DNA of 64,000 nucleotides. Origin: Ligilactobacillus araffinosus DSM 20653. GTDB taxonomy: Bacteria; Bacillota; Bacilli; Lactobacillales; Lactobacillaceae. Numbering within the stretch: the first letter of the stretch is position 1; the number at the start of each line of letters is the position of its first letter. Shown here one piece after another: positions 8,126 to 16,328 of the stretch. Both the position numbers and the translations under genes were made by a program. The stretch is taken from positions 370,460-434,459 of the forward strand of contig NZ_AYYZ01000029.1 of NCBI RefSeq assembly GCF_001435375.1. The letters run 5' to 3'. Under the pieces are notes generated by a model. The model was not told the DNA's origin, ran no database searches, and saw nothing but the letters and a program-made list of their open reading frames with translations.

Positions 8126-8157
8126 CCTCAAGTCTTGAATTTTTTCAAAACTTGAGG
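8126..8157 (-). terminator. Terminator of the 41-residue gene
   Basis: On the minus strand CCTCAAGTTTTGAA pairs with TTCAAGACTTGAGG around a short A-rich loop, followed by AATTTTT. Confidence 0.75.
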
Positions 8158-8180
8158 TTTATTAACGACAGCTTTTTACT

Positions 8181-8306
8181 TTACTTAGTTTTACGTTTGA
8201 TCTTTTTCTTAGTAATTTTACTTAACTTCTTTTGATCAACAAGGTTAATCTTTCCCAACGAGTTAATCAAGATTACTTTGTCTTTTTCTCCAAATTTTGC
8301 ATCCAT
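8181..8306 (-). CDS. Small lysine-rich hypothetical protein (41 residues)
   Basis: The frame encodes MDAKFGEKDKVILINSLGKI followed by a strongly basic tail with eleven Lys or Arg in the last 16 residues. It has a very good ribosome site (GGGAGG, 9 bases before ATG), its own promoter (8420-8448) and its own terminator (8126-8157), so it is very probably real. The first half has alternating hydrophobic residues like a small beta-barrel and the tail could bind nucleic acid. I recognise no family. Confidence 0.6.
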   Translation of the reverse strand: MDAKFGEKDKVILINSLGKINLVDQKKLSKITKKKIKRKTK

Positions 8307-8335
8307 AATGACATGCCTCCCTTTTCAAAACAGAA

Positions 8336-8360
8336 AACCGTCACTTAAAAAGTAACGGTT
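8336..8360 (-). promoter_or_regulatory. Leader hairpin upstream of the 41-residue gene
   Basis: AACCGTTACTT pairs with AAGTGACGGTT (one mismatch) around TTT in the untranslated leader, followed by TTCTGTTTT. The start codon is 30 bases downstream. It could be a weak attenuator or a stabilising hairpin. Confidence 0.4.
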
Positions 8361-8419
8361 CCCATAGACGATAACTAAAAAACTAAAAAATTCTAAAAAC
8401 TAATTCCTAACACACCTGT

Positions 8420-8448
8420 ATTCTAACTTAGATTTTATTGGTTGTCAT
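8420..8448 (-). promoter_or_regulatory. Promoter of the 41-residue gene
   Basis: On the minus strand ATGACA (8443-8448) and TAGAAT (8420-8425) are 17 bases apart. The predicted leader is about 100 bases and includes the hairpin at 8336-8360. Confidence 0.55.
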
Positions 8449-8600
8449 GATTTCTGCTTATATTTTTATCATCATTTTGAATGGCTTCAAATTGATTTAA
8501 TTTAGTAATTGAAGGAATATTTAGGATACAAAATTAATTGATTAACTTCTTGCTTGTCGGTATTATGAAATTAGGACTTTTAAGTGTAAGGAGGGATTTA

Positions 8601-9488
8601 ATGGAGGCTCCCAATGTAAGTACAGTTCGCTTTTTCTGGGTAACAGTTTTAAATGTTTTAATTACCGTTGTTGAGATTTTAGGTGGACTGTTTTCTGGAA
8701 GTTTAGCTTTGCTTTCTGATGCATTTCATAATCTAAGCGATTCAGCTTCAATTGTGATTAGTTATATTGCTCAGCGAATTGCTAATAAACCTGAAACACC
8801 TCAGCGTACTTTTGGTTATCGCCGAGCAGAAATTTTATCCGCCCTTTTGAATGCGGGATTGTTGATTGTAATTGCGTTATTTATTGTAATTGAGGCCGCT
8901 AAACGATTTATGCACCCTGACCATGTTAACGGTGATATTATGACGGTTGTTGCGGTGATTGGTTTATTGGCCAATTTTGTTTCAGCAGCGCTTTTACATA
9001 ATGGAAGTCGTCATAGTTTAAATATTAAGGCGACCTACCTTCATATTTTAGCCGATGGTCTTTCATCGATTGGGGTTGTAATTACAGGAATCGTATTGAT
9101 TTTCTGGCATATTACATGGCTTGATCCGATTGTTTCTGTATTAGTTGCCTTTTACATTGCGTATGAGGCCCTTCCAATTATTCAAAAAACAATTAATATT
9201 TTAATGCAAGCTGCACCAGATATTGATTATGATGCGATCAAGGAAGATATTACAAGCATTTCGCAGGTCAATTCGGTCCACCATGTTCATGCTTGGTTGA
9301 TCGATGAGCATCATACGATGTTTTCAGCTCACATTAATTGTGAAGATATTAAATTAAGTGAAGTTGAACCGATTTATCGTCAGATTAGTAAATTACTAAA
9401 AGATAAATATCATATTTCGCATGTTACGATTCAAGCTGAGTGTCAGCGAGGAATTAATGAAAAAATGTTTGATATTGATCGCGATTAA
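8601..9488 (+). CDS. czcD: Cation diffusion facilitator, zinc/cadmium exporter type
   Basis: The product (295 residues from the ATG at 8601, MEAPNVSTV) is a CDF-family antiporter with six membrane segments. Metal-site residues are visible in TM2 (SDAFHNLSDS) and TM5 (HILADGLSS), the His/Asp pattern of zinc-type members. A histidine-rich cytoplasmic tail follows (VHHVHAWLIDEHH). The family exports Zn2+/Cd2+/Co2+ by proton exchange. I chose this start because AAGGAGGG lies nine bases upstream; a longer in-frame start at 8538 lacks a ribosome site. Confidence 0.9.
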   Translation: MEAPNVSTVRFFWVTVLNVLITVVEILGGLFSGSLALLSDAFHNLSDSASIVISYIAQRIANKPETPQRTFGYRRAEILSALLNAGLLIVIALFIVIEAAKRFMHPDHVNGDIMTVVAVIGLLANFVSAALLHNGSRHSLNIKATYLHILADGLSSIGVVITGIVLIFWHITWLDPIVSVLVAFYIAYEALPIIQKTINILMQAAPDIDYDAIKEDITSISQVNSVHHVHAWLIDEHHTMFSAHINCEDIKLSEVEPIYRQISKLLKDKYHISHVTIQAECQRGINEKMFDIDRD

Positions 9489-9517
9489 AAAAATACGACA
9501 TGATGTCGTATTTTTTT
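9487..9517. terminator. Bidirectional terminator
   Basis: AAAAAAATACGACA and TGTCGTATTTTTTT form a 14-bp stem around TGA between two converging genes. Confidence 0.85.
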
Positions 9518-10175
9518 AATCTTTTAAATTCCATTCAGCTAAAAATTCATTGACGAAGTTACGCATAAATTTAGTTCGTTGATGGGCCAGTTTCTTTCCA
9601 CTTGAGGTATTCATTAAATCCTCTAACGTAAATAGTTTTTCATAAAAATGATTGATTGTGGTTTCCCGTTTTGTCCGATATTGATCATGTGAAGTCAATT
9701 CCATAACCGGAATACGCGGATCGTAAATTGGATTATCATGCTTACCACCATACGCAAATGCGCGGGCAATGCCAATTGCACCGAGGGCTTCGATACGATC
9801 AGCATCTTGAACATATTGCCCTTCTACTGATAAATGGTGTTGATGCTTAATGTTTTTTGAAAAGGACATGTTTTGAATCGTATCAAAAATATTTTCGCAA
9901 TCATGACTAGATAGTGCTTGAATTGTTTTGAGATTGTGAATTTGAGTTAGTCGTTGGCTAATATTATCAGTAACTTTTTCATCGATCGTATCATGTAAGT
10001 ATGCTGCAATTTGAATAATAAAAATTGCGTGTTTATTTGGGATAGCGTGATCGGCAACATATAATCGCGTAGCAAGTTGCGCAACGCGGTTAACATGGAA
10101 GTAATCATGGCCTGTAATATCGCCATCTAAACATTTTTTAGCAAAGGTTTTAATTTCGGTTAAATCGTCATTCAT
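9516..10175 (-). CDS. HD-domain phosphohydrolase
   Basis: The product (219 residues from MNDDLTEI) has the HD superfamily signature: H in GHDYFHVNRV, HD in AAYLHDTIDEK and a later D in QYVQDADRIEALG. IGIARAFAYGG is typical of the YedJ/YpgQ-like group of uncharacterised metal phosphohydrolases. The ATG at 10175 is chosen because AAGGAGGGG lies eight bases upstream; an upstream in-frame start at 10241 has no ribosome site. Substrate unknown, possibly nucleotides. Confidence 0.85.
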   Translation of the reverse strand: MNDDLTEIKTFAKKCLDGDITGHDYFHVNRVAQLATRLYVADHAIPNKHAIFIIQIAAYLHDTIDEKVTDNISQRLTQIHNLKTIQALSSHDCENIFDTIQNMSFSKNIKHQHHLSVEGQYVQDADRIEALGAIGIARAFAYGGKHDNPIYDPRIPVMELTSHDQYRTKRETTINHFYEKLFTLEDLMNTSSGKKLAHQRTKFMRNFVNEFLAEWNLKD

Positions 10176-10240
10176 AAAATCCCCTCCTTGGATATAGTTT
10201 ATCATTTCTGTTAGGCTCAAAGTGAACTTTAAAAATATCA

Positions 10241-10274
10241 AAAAACGCTTATCATGAATTATGATAAGCGTTTA
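10241..10274 (-). terminator. Terminator of the glycosyltransferase gene
   Basis: On the minus strand AAACGCTTATCAT and ATGATAAGCGTTT form a perfect stem around a 5-base loop, followed by TTT. Confidence 0.8.
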
Positions 10275-10284
10275 AAGCTTCCGT

Positions 10285-11229
10285 TTAAATCCGAATTTTT
10301 TTACCTTCCTGATTAAGTTTATATAATGTTAATTCTTTAGCTGGAATTTCTTGAACTTGTTCCATTAAAGTATCCATTTTCTTTTGATCTGATTGTTTTT
10401 CTTCATCAGAATAATTCTTCTGAATATTAACTAATTCGTCATAATAATTAGAGTCTTTAGCATAATCCCAGAAAACATTACCATATAATACATCCTCATA
10501 ATGCCATGGCTTGAGATAAAGATTATAGTGAATGATCTGAGGGTTCTCTTCTTTTTTAGCCGGCATTGCATTCCAATTTTGTGAAATCTTTAATACATGA
10601 TTATTGGCAATCGCATTCAGGTAATCCTGGTCAGGTGCGACGGTTTTAGGATGGTATGTATTTAAGATATTTAAGAAATGTTTGGTAAATTTCAAATCAC
10701 GGAATTTCTTCAAGTTCATCAGTAAGACACCCGAATTGATATATGTTTCAACCGGAACACCAGAACATTTTTCAGCATAATTAATCAGGACTGGATCACT
10801 TTCAACGAATGTATCTGAACAGCCAGCAACTAAATTATCCTTTAAGTCAATCTGATAAAGTTTTGAAATATCACCAGGGACAACGGTATCGGCATCCAAA
10901 TAAATTCCCTTATCATATTGCGGAAACATGTCAGCAATAAATAAGCGATAGTAAATGGTTAACGTGAAGTAGTCGCACCGAAGTGAATTATTATCATTGC
11001 CAAAACGTTCTTTGAAGTTCTGATCAATTGCTTCAAAGGAAATTGAAAAATTATCATTCTCTAAGGCTTTAATTTTTTTCTGATTTTCGTTAGATAGTTT
11101 TTGATATAAAATAACAATTTGATAATGATAATCTTTGCTTGCATTTTTAATCATTGATCCTAAGCTAACTGATAATAATGGAGCATAATAATCATCAATT
11201 CCATAAAAAATCGGAATAACTTTTTGCAT
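10285..11229 (-). CDS. Family 8 glycosyltransferase
   Basis: The 314-residue protein has the GT8 layout. It has an N-terminal nucleotide-binding beta-strand with YGIDDYYAPLLSVSLGSM, the metal-binding DxD in KGIYLDADTVVPGD, NSGVLLMNLKKFR, and a late YNLYLKPWHY segment. GT8 enzymes are retaining galactosyl- or glucosyltransferases that modify lipopolysaccharide, teichoic acids or surface proteins. No signal or membrane segment is seen, so it acts at the cytoplasmic face. Acceptor and donor are unknown. ATG behind AAGGAGAG. Confidence 0.88.
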   Translation of the reverse strand: MQKVIPIFYGIDDYYAPLLSVSLGSMIKNASKDYHYQIVILYQKLSNENQKKIKALENDNFSISFEAIDQNFKERFGNDNNSLRCDYFTLTIYYRLFIADMFPQYDKGIYLDADTVVPGDISKLYQIDLKDNLVAGCSDTFVESDPVLINYAEKCSGVPVETYINSGVLLMNLKKFRDLKFTKHFLNILNTYHPKTVAPDQDYLNAIANNHVLKISQNWNAMPAKKEENPQIIHYNLYLKPWHYEDVLYGNVFWDYAKDSNYYDELVNIQKNYSDEEKQSDQKKMDTLMEQVQEIPAKELTLYKLNQEGKKIRI

Positions 11230-11343
11230 AATTCAATCTCTCCTTACAATAAACATAAACAAATAGTATGGTATAACAAAATAAAGCTTACTGCAAAATG
11301 ATTCATATAATTAAAAAGATGCCTATTAGATAATAAAAAAGTG

Positions 11344-11389
11344 CAAAAAAAGTCTTTATAATTATGGTTATACCAAAACTATAAAGACT
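11344..11389 (-). terminator. Terminator of ahpC
   Basis: On the minus strand AGTCTTTATA and TATAAAGACT pair around a loop of about 20 bases and are followed by TTTTTTT. Confidence 0.7.
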
Positions 11390-11401
11390 AAAAGTTAATT
11401 T

Positions 11402-11965
11402 TTAAAGTTTACCAACTAAGTCCATTCCAGGTTTTAATGTCTTATCCCCTGGTTTCCAATTTACTGGGCATACTTGATCGCCATGCTTACGAACAAACTG
11501 AGCAGCTTCAAGCGTCCGTAATATTTCATCAGCACTCCGTCCAATTGACATGTTATTAATTGTATATGACTGAATCACGCCATCTGGATCAATAATGAAA
11601 ACTCCACGGTATGCTTGACCTGATTCTTCATCGAGAACATCAAATGCCCGTGCAAGTTTACCAGCTGGATCAGCTAACATTGGGTATTGAATCTTTGCGA
11701 TTTCAGGGGATGCGTCAGTCCATGCTTTATGTACAAATTCTGTATCTTCTGAACATGAATAAATTTCAGCGCCTGCTTCTTTAAATTGATCGTATAGCCC
11801 CTGTAAAGCCTCTAATTCAGTTGGGCAGATAAATGAAAAATCTGCCGGATAGAATAATAATACACTCCAATGACCTAACATATCTTTTTTAGAAACGTCA
11901 ATTATTTTACCATTTTGAAATGCTTTAACTTTGAAATCATCAATTTCTTTACCAATATAATTCAT
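11402..11965 (-). CDS. ahpC: Peroxiredoxin, alkyl hydroperoxide reductase subunit C
   Basis: From MNYIGKEIDD the protein is 187 residues, the standard AhpC length. The peroxidatic cysteine is C47 in FSFICPTELEAL and the resolving cysteine is C166 in QVCPVNWKPG, giving a typical 2-Cys peroxiredoxin that reduces hydrogen and organic peroxides. The usual reductase gene ahpF is not adjacent, so another NADH- or thioredoxin-dependent donor must serve it. Start chosen at 11965 because GAGGTG lies upstream. I saw no obvious PerR box. Confidence 0.93.
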   Translation of the reverse strand: MNYIGKEIDDFKVKAFQNGKIIDVSKKDMLGHWSVLLFYPADFSFICPTELEALQGLYDQFKEAGAEIYSCSEDTEFVHKAWTDASPEIAKIQYPMLADPAGKLARAFDVLDEESGQAYRGVFIIDPDGVIQSYTINNMSIGRSADEILRTLEAAQFVRKHGDQVCPVNWKPGDKTLKPGMDLVGKL

Positions 11966-12049
11966 TAAAATCACCTCTAATGTCATTATATATAAATTGG
12001 TCTAAAAGAAACAAATGTTTTGCACAATTAATTTGTGGCCAATTTAAAA

Positions 12050-12096
12050 AGCACCAGAATAAATCCTGATGCTAGCTTCTGTTTTTAACTGGTGCT
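12050..12096. repeat. Inverted repeat in intergenic region
   Basis: AGCACCAG (12050-12057) and CTGGTGCT (12089-12096) are perfect 8-base inverted arms enclosing 31 bases. The right arm is followed by ATTATG, not a T run. It could be a terminator relic or an element end. Confidence 0.35.
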
Positions 12097-12767
12097 ATTA
12101 TGAAAATCTGAGAAGTAAAAAATTCTGCTTTTTATTTCTTGATAAATGTTAAGATATAGATTGTATGTTTTATTAAAAGAGAATTGACGAAAAAAATAAT
12201 AGTATTTTAGTAAGTTATAAAACAGAAGCGGAATAAATAATTATTCCTTTTTTATTATCGCATATGTCTCATTTAATGTTAATCTTTTTTTAATTTACCT
12301 AACATTGTTATTTATTATTAGTTTCGAAGTTTAATGAATACTACAACTAATTGATTTTTTAACTAATTGACGGTTAGTTTTTGATTTAAAAATTTTAAAA
12401 TAATAAATAAAAATATTCAGATAATTGCAAAACTTATCCAGCCTATTCCAATTCCAAATTTATCTGACACCATTCCGTTCTTACAATAATGCTTAAAGTT
12501 AATGATTCTAAATAATTAGAAAACGATGTAGTCAATGTATAATTTTTATTCGAAGTAATTTTGTTTTAGTTTGCAATAAACTAACTTGGATAAATTAGTT
12601 TAATAGCATTATCAATTTATGTATTAAAAAATTGGATTAATTTTGATTTATAATGTGGTATCACCTCAAGTAATGTTTATTGTTGCCATTGTTCTTATGA
12701 TATTCGTGATTATCCTTTTGAATTTAAATATTAAAAAATAGTTTTTCAAAGCATTGTTATCTAAGAC
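12097..12767. other. Decayed intergenic region with gene remnants
   Basis: No intact gene is visible over about 670 bases. On the minus strand near 12400-12480 a short translation with GMVSDKFGIGIGW resembles the end of a VOC/PhnB-type protein and is interrupted by stops. On the plus strand near 12673-12741 a hydrophobic tail resembles the last helix of an MFS transporter. The base composition is very AT-rich. Confidence 0.35.
12673..12741 (+). pseudogene. Possible C-terminal remnant of a membrane transporter
   Basis: The last 22 codons (MFIVAIVLMIFVIILLNLNI then KK and stop) form one hydrophobic helix with a basic end, as at the C-terminus of MFS transporters. Upstream codons remain open only for a short distance and there is no ribosome site. 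It may instead be meaningless AT-rich sequence. Confidence 0.25.
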
Positions 12768-12822
12768 AAAGTTTTTTATTAGAAAAAACTTTATTGACAG
12801 ATAAATATTCCCTTCTTATATT
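12768..12822 (+). promoter_or_regulatory. marR promoter with flanking inverted repeat
   Basis: TTGACA (12794-12799) and TATATT (12817-12822) are 17 bases apart. Immediately upstream, AAAGTTTTTT (12768-12777) and AAAAAACTTT (12783-12792) form perfect 10-base arms around ATTAG. This is a plausible autoregulatory operator, or a terminator from the decayed gene upstream. Confidence 0.6.
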
Positions 12823-12871
12823 TAGTGTTTGGATTCAATCATCTGAAATGTAGGATTATAGGAGGAAGTTT

Positions 12872-13321
12872 ATGAAAAAGAATTATCTTTCAATTCATGA
12901 CAAATTGTTTTTAATATATAGCCTAACTATGAAACTTGAAAAAGAAAAGCTTTCGAAAAGTCAGTTCAATGATCTTTCTGTTAATGACCTGCACATTATT
13001 CATATAATTTCGCTTGAAAAGAATATCACGATTTCACAAATTGCTAAATTGATGGCAGTGTCTAAAGCTGCGTTAACTGGAAGTATTGATAAATTAGAAA
13101 GGCTTGGATATATTGAACGTGTTCCGAGTAAAACAGATCGTCGAGTTACTAATATTCGGTTTACTAAAAAAGGAAGATTACTCTCGCGATTACATAATCG
13201 AGAACATGTTGCTTTTACAAATTCTTTACTTAAAAATTGTAATGAGTCAGATAAAGCAAAATTAAATAAAATTCTTGATCAATTAATTCTAGACTTAGAA
13301 AGTAAAACAGGAGACAAATAA
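12872..13321 (+). CDS. MarR-family transcriptional regulator
   Basis: The 149-residue protein has the MarR winged helix-turn-helix. NITISQIAKLMAVSKAALTG forms the recognition helices, SIDKLERLGYIER follows, and PSKTDRRVTNIRFTKKG is the wing with the conserved D-R-R. Helical ends provide dimerisation. Such proteins repress transport or stress genes until a ligand binds. ATG behind AGGAGG. It stands among decayed transporter genes, so its original target may be lost; the efflux and folate-ABC operons nearby are other candidates. Confidence 0.88.
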   Translation: MKKNYLSIHDKLFLIYSLTMKLEKEKLSKSQFNDLSVNDLHIIHIISLEKNITISQIAKLMAVSKAALTGSIDKLERLGYIERVPSKTDRRVTNIRFTKKGRLLSRLHNREHVAFTNSLLKNCNESDKAKLNKILDQLILDLESKTGDK

Positions 13322-13341
13322 AAAATGTCTCCTGTTTTTTT
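13304..13341 (+). terminator. Terminator of the marR gene
   Basis: AACAGGAGACA and TGTCTCCTGTT pair around about 9 A-rich bases and are followed by TTTTT. The 5' arm overlaps the last marR codons. Confidence 0.85.
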
Positions 13342-13477
13342 ACATTATAGCTTATTGACTTAAACTTCCCCCTACGTAATAAGTTCAAAACAATTTTACT
13401 AAATGTTAATATTATTAATAGTTAAGTTTCTTAACCATTTTTAATATATCATAAATCAAAGAAAAGAGGAATATATT

Positions 13478-13561
13478 TTGTTATCTTTGCAAAACGTTTC
13501 TAAAACTTTTGATGATCAAGTAGCTGTTATTGCGGTCGTTTATTTTAATTACATACGTTAA
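13478..13561 (+). pseudogene. N-terminal remnant of an ABC transporter ATPase
   Basis: Behind an AGAGGA ribosome site a TTG starts LSLQNVSKTFDDQVAVIAVV, the usual first strand of ABC ATPases, but the frame stops after 27 codons, before any Walker A motif. The following 200 bases carry no recognisable ATPase sequence. I read it as a deletion remnant. Confidence 0.55.
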
Positions 13562-13669
13562 GAAGAACATATGTATATTCAGTCTTATTTTCCCCTTTAA
13601 ACCTTGCTAATACTGTAAAGCAGATATTATAGAGTACCGCTGCTTCATTCATTTCTGATCAGCAAATTA

Positions 13670-13683
13670 AATATACGTATATT
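13670..13683. promoter_or_regulatory. 14-bp palindrome, putative operator, copy 1
   Basis: AATATACGTATATT is a perfect palindrome 11 bases upstream of the -35 box of the ABC-folate operon. An identical copy lies at 24180-24193 beside the efflux operon promoter. A degenerate copy with two differences is at about 13567-13580 (ACATATGTATATT). Confidence 0.5.
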
Positions 13684-13694
13684 AAAACGCATAA

Positions 13695-13723
13695 TTGATT
13701 TATTATGCCAATTTTGATAATAT
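13695..13723 (+). promoter_or_regulatory. Promoter of the ABC-folate operon
   Basis: TTGATT (13695-13700) and TAATAT (13718-13723) are separated by 17 bases, about 28 bases before the first gene's start, which is preceded by AAGGAGA. Confidence 0.55.
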
Positions 13724-13751
13724 TTAATTAATTTATAAGGAGATATGGAGT

Positions 13752-14759
13752 ATGGATAACGTTGAATTCAGGAACATTTATAAAAACTATAAGGTGAAAA
13801 AACGATCAAATAATCTTTTAACAGATTTTTTTCATCCGCAATATATAACTAAACATGCATTGAGCAATGTAAGTTTTAAAATCCCTAAAGGACAAATTGT
13901 CGGATATATTGGCCCTAATGGAGCGGGAAAATCGACGACAATTAAAATCATGACAGGAATTTTAAAACCGTCTCATGGAATTTGTCGTGTTTTGGGTTGT
14001 GACCCAACTAAAAATCATAATGAATTTGTGCGGCAAATTGGTGTTGTATTTGGAAATCGTTCGAATTTAGTGTGGGATTTGCCGGCAATTGATTCGTTTA
14101 AGATGATGAAAGAGATTTACGAAATTCCCAATGATAAATTTGAAAAGCAGTTACATATCCTAGCTGAAAGTATTGGAATTCAGCATATTTTAGAAGTTCC
14201 AATTCGGCAAATGAGTTTAGGCCAACGAATGCGTTGCGAACTTGTAGTGGCGTTACTCCATTCTCCTAAGATTTTATTTTTAGATGAACCAACGCTAGGA
14301 CTTGATGCGGTTTCGAAAATTGCAATGCATCGTTTTATTAAAAAAATTAACGTCGAACAAAACATAACCGTTATTTTAACAACTCATGATATGAGTGATA
14401 TCAAAGAATTAGCCCAACGAATTATTGTTATTGGGAACGGATCAAAATTATATGATGGTTCACCAGATAAAATTATTAATAAATTTAACGACATTCGTAA
14501 AGTCGTCATTTCCCTTAATCCAGCTAACTGTATCAATTCAAGGATTAATGATCATCTTAAAAAATATCGAATTATTCAAGAATTAGAAAATGAAATCACT
14601 CTTGAAGTTAAGGAAGGACAACAGCTAAACGAATTGATCAACTTTATTTCACAACAGCTAAACATTGAAAATTATACAATTCAATCTCTTAATACTGAGG
14701 AAGTGATTGCTCATTTTTATGAACAACATACGGAGAAAAATCATGAAAAGATATTTTAG
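13752..14759 (+). CDS. ABC transporter ATP-binding protein (COG4586 type)
   Basis: The 335-residue ATPase has Walker A GPNGAGKST, a signature region MSLGQRMRCEL, Walker B KILFLDEPTLGLD and the H-loop TTHD. The long N-terminus before Walker A, with a K-rich loop and FFHPQYITKHALSNVSF, and VVFGNRSNLVWDLPA are characteristic of COG4586, which always works with two membrane proteins of COG4587 and COG3694. Those follow directly here. The C-terminal 90 residues form an accessory domain. The substrate of this ABC-2-type exporter family is not known. Confidence 0.88.
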   Translation: MDNVEFRNIYKNYKVKKRSNNLLTDFFHPQYITKHALSNVSFKIPKGQIVGYIGPNGAGKSTTIKIMTGILKPSHGICRVLGCDPTKNHNEFVRQIGVVFGNRSNLVWDLPAIDSFKMMKEIYEIPNDKFEKQLHILAESIGIQHILEVPIRQMSLGQRMRCELVVALLHSPKILFLDEPTLGLDAVSKIAMHRFIKKINVEQNITVILTTHDMSDIKELAQRIIVIGNGSKLYDGSPDKIINKFNDIRKVVISLNPANCINSRINDHLKKYRIIQELENEITLEVKEGQQLNELINFISQQLNIENYTIQSLNTEEVIAHFYEQHTEKNHEKIF

Positions 14760-15534
14760 TGTTTTAATGGTTGAATTTAAAAAAAGTTGGTTATATCGTA
14801 ATGCAGCCTTTGCAAGTATTCCCCTTTTCTTTATGCGCGGGTTACTATCAATTGCAATGCTTTTAGCTTTTAGCCAAATTAATCATAGTCATCCGCAACA
14901 ATTAATTAATTACTTTTGGCTTATTAATCTTTTTTACCCTATCGTTTCTGCATGGGTCGTTGATTACGATTTAAATACGATTATTAAGTCAGGCAATGTT
15001 GCATATGAATATATCAAGCCGCTTAATATTTATGGATCATGGTTTATGCGAGTAATTGGTCAGCGCTTATCTCAATTATGTTTATCGAGTTTTCCAATTT
15101 TACTGGTTATTTGTTTCCTTCCAACTGGATTTAAAATGCAGTTAACGATCAGCCTTTCAAAAGGATTGCTTTTTTTATTAACAATAATATTAGCTCTTAT
15201 TTTAAACGTTGTTTTGTCATTGTTAGTTTATGTTTCAGTTTTTTATACCTATTCCGTTATTGGATCGCTTTTAGTATTTGGATCGATTATGGAATTTACA
15301 GGAGGTACAGTTATCCCCTTTAGCTTATTTCCAATTGGTTTACAGCATATATTTAAGCTTTTTCCTTTTTGGTATGGGTCAGCATTCCCGTTTCAATCTT
15401 TAACTGGTCAACTTACTTTTTATCAGATAATTCACGGGCTGCTTCTTCAAATTATCTGGATTGTCGTTGCTGCAGCTTTAGGTAATTTGTGGCTCAATCA
15501 TCAATTACATCGTATTGAGATTCAGGGGGGATAG
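14743..15534 (+). CDS. ABC-2 type permease, first membrane subunit (COG4587 type)
   Basis: The 263-residue protein starting MKRYFSVLMVEFKKSW has six likely membrane segments and the YEYIKPLN motif shared by this permease group, whose two subunits are homologous. The start at 14743 follows GGAGAA and overlaps the ATPase gene by 17 bases, indicating translational coupling. It should form a heterodimeric membrane channel with the next gene product. Confidence 0.8.
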   Translation: MKRYFSVLMVEFKKSWLYRNAAFASIPLFFMRGLLSIAMLLAFSQINHSHPQQLINYFWLINLFYPIVSAWVVDYDLNTIIKSGNVAYEYIKPLNIYGSWFMRVIGQRLSQLCLSSFPILLVICFLPTGFKMQLTISLSKGLLFLLTIILALILNVVLSLLVYVSVFYTYSVIGSLLVFGSIMEFTGGTVIPFSLFPIGLQHIFKLFPFWYGSAFPFQSLTGQLTFYQIIHGLLLQIIWIVVAAALGNLWLNHQLHRIEIQGG

Positions 15535-15536
15535 TT

Positions 15537-16313
15537 TTGAAAAAATATTTATTTTTATTGGCTAAAACCATTAAATCTCAACTTGAATATAATCGGTCAG
15601 TATACTTACTTATTCTTGGCGAATTTATTGCTCAATTTACGTTCATCTTTAGTTTTTTGATTCTTTTTAAGTCATTAGGAAATATTAAAGGTTATACCAT
15701 TAGTCAAGCGATCTTGATCTATGCAACTATCAATATTTGTTATACCTTAGCTGAAATGTTTGGCAAAGGAATTAATGATCTTGCAAAGCTGATTCGCAAT
15801 GGAAACCTTGATGTTTACTTAATTCGTCCAATGTCTGTTTTATTACAAGTTATGGGAAATGCTTTTGAGTTTTCAAGAGTCGGAAGATTGATACAATCGT
15901 TGTTGATTTTTTTAATTACGGTATGGACTAGTCATATTAAATGGAATTTCTTAAAAGGAAGTGAAATGCTACTAATAATTATTGCGGGAATAATGCTGTT
16001 TCTTTCAATTTATTTATTTTTTGGAACGTTGTCATTTTTCACGACCCGTCAAGTAAGTATTTCGGTGCTCTTAATGGGCAGCGGATCAGACATTCTTCAT
16101 TATCCGGCAAATGCCCTGCCTCGTGGGATTCGATTTATCTTAATGTATCTTCTTCCTTTTGGGTGTATAAATTATCTTCCCTTTAAATATATTCTTGGAT
16201 TTTCTAATAATTATTTATTTTGTTTAACACCATGGATATGTTTCTTATTTTTTATTATGGTATTTGCTTTTTGGAAAACAGCACTATCAAAATATTCATC
16301 AACTGGTTCTTAA
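15537..16313 (+). CDS. ABC-2 type permease, second membrane subunit (COG3694 type)
   Basis: The 258-residue protein has six membrane segments and DLAKLIRNGNLDVYLIRPMS, the counterpart of the YIKP region in its partner, which is a hallmark of COG3694 permeases. The start is TTG behind GGGGGG, two bases after the preceding stop. Only 15 bases separate its end from folB, with no terminator between, so the transporter and folate genes are probably co-transcribed. Confidence 0.8.
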   Translation: MKKYLFLLAKTIKSQLEYNRSVYLLILGEFIAQFTFIFSFLILFKSLGNIKGYTISQAILIYATINICYTLAEMFGKGINDLAKLIRNGNLDVYLIRPMSVLLQVMGNAFEFSRVGRLIQSLLIFLITVWTSHIKWNFLKGSEMLLIIIAGIMLFLSIYLFFGTLSFFTTRQVSISVLLMGSGSDILHYPANALPRGIRFILMYLLPFGCINYLPFKYILGFSNNYLFCLTPWICFLFFIMVFAFWKTALSKYSSTGS

Positions 16314-16328
16314 TAATCAAGGAGGAAA

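Noticed and set aside
11966..12049. PerR box at ahpC
   Set aside because: I found no sequence close to the PerR consensus; only an ordinary promoter-like region.
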